Assembly (NCBI GenBank): GCA_019914995.1
Contig: CM034131.1
Span: forward strand, 7,596,501 to 7,660,500
From: Acanthochlamys bracteata
Lineage: Eukaryota; Streptophyta; Magnoliopsida; Pandanales; Velloziaceae
Length of the DNA stretch: 64,000 nt
Direction of reading: 5' to 3'
Below are positions 62,841 to 64,000 of this stretch, one piece after another (positions within the stretch are counted from its first letter, which is position 1; each line of letters starts with the position of its first letter). Position numbers and translations under genes: made by a program. The notes below the pieces were generated by a model. It did not search any database. It was not told the origin of the DNA and saw nothing but the letters and a program-made list of their open reading frames with translations.

Positions 62841-63599
62841 ATTTAAAAAAAGCCCTTAGTCCAAAGATTTTTGCAATGCCAGTCGCTCATTAAATTTTAG
62901 GAAAAATAGGATCACGTAAATATGAATTATCACATGTGTACTGTTGCTACAAATAGTTCAAGTGCCATTTATATAGTTATCCTGTTGTCTTGTCTCGCAA
63001 CTCGCCAGTTAATTTGTCTTTCAACTTTGCTTTTTGATTGATGGAGAGATTTCAGCATAAGTATACTTAGTGGGTTCTGATGGGCCTTTCATGTTTTTCT
63101 TTTCTTGTAGTTTTGAATTGTAACGTAATTGATAGTTTTTGGCTTTTGATTAGTTTCACCATTAGGGCGTGTATTAGCTCTTTCGAATTTTCTTTTATTT
63201 TTTCATAGATTCATTTCAAAAACAATAAACACTAAATCACTATGAACTCACTTCTGAATACAATCAAATGCAAAATTTAACTAAATAAAAAAAAATCACT
63301 CAACAAAAATTCACTTAATTTAATTAATGTTTTGTTTGGGAGTGCTTTAAATAAGGAGATGACGTTTACAGTTCTAGATAAGGAATTTATGCTAAAAGGT
63401 TCTGCGGATGGTGGGGTGTCACAATTTACAAGTCTCTATTATAAGGCCTCCTTCAGTTCGGTACCAAAGAATGGCCATAGAACTAGCTAAAAAAGGTGTT
63501 ATGCAAACCCAAAAATTCTGCACATAGACTTACAAAAGACTTGTCAATCGTAATATGTTCAGGCCAATTTTAGGCATGCCACCAAGGAGATCACAGAAT
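62841..63599. other. spacer left of the retrotransposon fragment
   Basis: AT-rich, no coding blocks. The left part of the retroelement may start inside it, but nothing recognisable was seen. Confidence 0.4.
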
Positions 63600-64000
63600 T
63601 ACCCCTTTGGCTCGGACTTGATCCGCCAACATACGCCATATCATTACCTACATATACAAAAGACAAAGATCAAAATATAGTAAGGGAGATATTAGAGCAA
63701 GGAAATTTCAGCTAGTACATCAACTTCTCCTCACTAGTTTTACTTGTCAATAAAAAAAATGGTTCCTGGAAGTTCTATGTTGATTATAATGTCCTTAATA
63801 AGATCAATGTTAAGGACAAGTATTCAATAATTGTTGTAGATGAGTTACTACATGAATTACATGGTGCAAGATTTGTTTCAAATTGGATTTGAAGTCGAGC
63901 AATCATCAAATCAGGGTGCGAGAGGAAGACATCCACAAAACTCCCTTTTGGACATATAACAAACATTATGAGTTCTTGATAATGCCATTAGGCGTCATAA
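63600..64000 (+). mobile_element. decayed Ty3/gypsy retrotransposon reverse transcriptase fragment
   Basis: The plus strand translates, across several stops and frame changes, to the start of a Ty3/gypsy (Metaviridae-like) plant reverse transcriptase: the segment before the RT core, the region with VNKKNGSWKFYVDY (63755-63790), and the stretch [12 protein letters not shown]. It is interrupted by stops (TAG near 63716, TGA near 63891) and is inactive. It runs off the right edge, so LTRs cannot be seen. Confidence 0.8.

Noticed and set aside
1..64000. tRNA, rRNA, CRISPR or bacterial insertion
   Set aside because: No tRNA T-arm pattern, rRNA core or regular spacer array was seen while reading; all evidence points to plant nuclear DNA.

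Overview
The window reads as nuclear DNA of a eudicot plant. Genes are split by many GT-AG introns, the spacers are very AT-rich, and every recognisable protein belongs to a plant family (ERO1, AUGMIN3, TRAF1-like/MUSE, GIF1/AN3, DUF593 myosin-binding protein, MUSTANG, renalase-like oxidoreductase, WVD2-like). Nothing bacterial, organellar or CRISPR-like was seen. I cannot name the species.

Layout. 1-2.3 kb: a possible 3' exon of an unidentified minus-strand gene, then the ERO1 promoter. 2.3-6.1 kb (+): ERO1, 9 coding exons. 7.96-16.54 kb (-): augmin subunit 3, 18 coding exons. 19.5-29.6 kb (+): TRAF1a/b-like MATH protein, 12 coding exons, with an apparent 1-nt frameshift in exon 10. 32.3-35.9 kb (+): GIF1/AN3-type GRF co-activator, 4 exons. 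37.4-41.1 kb (-): membrane-anchored myosin-binding (GTD-binding, DUF593) protein. 42.7-45.3 kb (-): coding-like blocks broken by stops and shifts, probably a decayed unprocessed gene. 46.5-48.8 kb (+): MUSTANG-type domesticated MULE transposase, intronless CDS. 49.5-53.6 kb (-): plastid-type FAD/NAD(P) renalase-like oxidoreductase. 54.1-58.6 kb (-): WVD2-like TPX2-domain microtubule protein. 58.6-64 kb: AT-rich spacer with a 661-bp TIR element, a GC-rich island with gene-like fragments, and a decayed Ty3/gypsy reverse transcriptase fragment running off the right edge.

The genes are ordinary housekeeping and developmental loci and do not form one pathway. Augmin 3 and the WVD2-like protein both act on microtubules, the DUF593 protein on actin-myosin transport, ERO1 on disulfide formation in the ER, GIF1 on organ growth, and the TRAF-like protein on immune receptor turnover. 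The order GIF1 ... MUSTANG - renalase-like - WVD2-like recalls two Arabidopsis neighbourhoods (as I remember them, At5g28640-28646 and At3g04605-04650), so this may be an unfractionated version of an ancestral block. I found no convincing new biological system. The best leads are the TRAF-like frameshift, the decaying gene at 42.7-45.3 kb, the tandem repeats in the myosin-binding protein, the His-rich repeats of MUSTANG, and the 661-bp TIR element. Exon borders were placed by eye from GT-AG sites, phase and family resemblance; the sum of exons is a multiple of three for every gene except the TRAF-like one.
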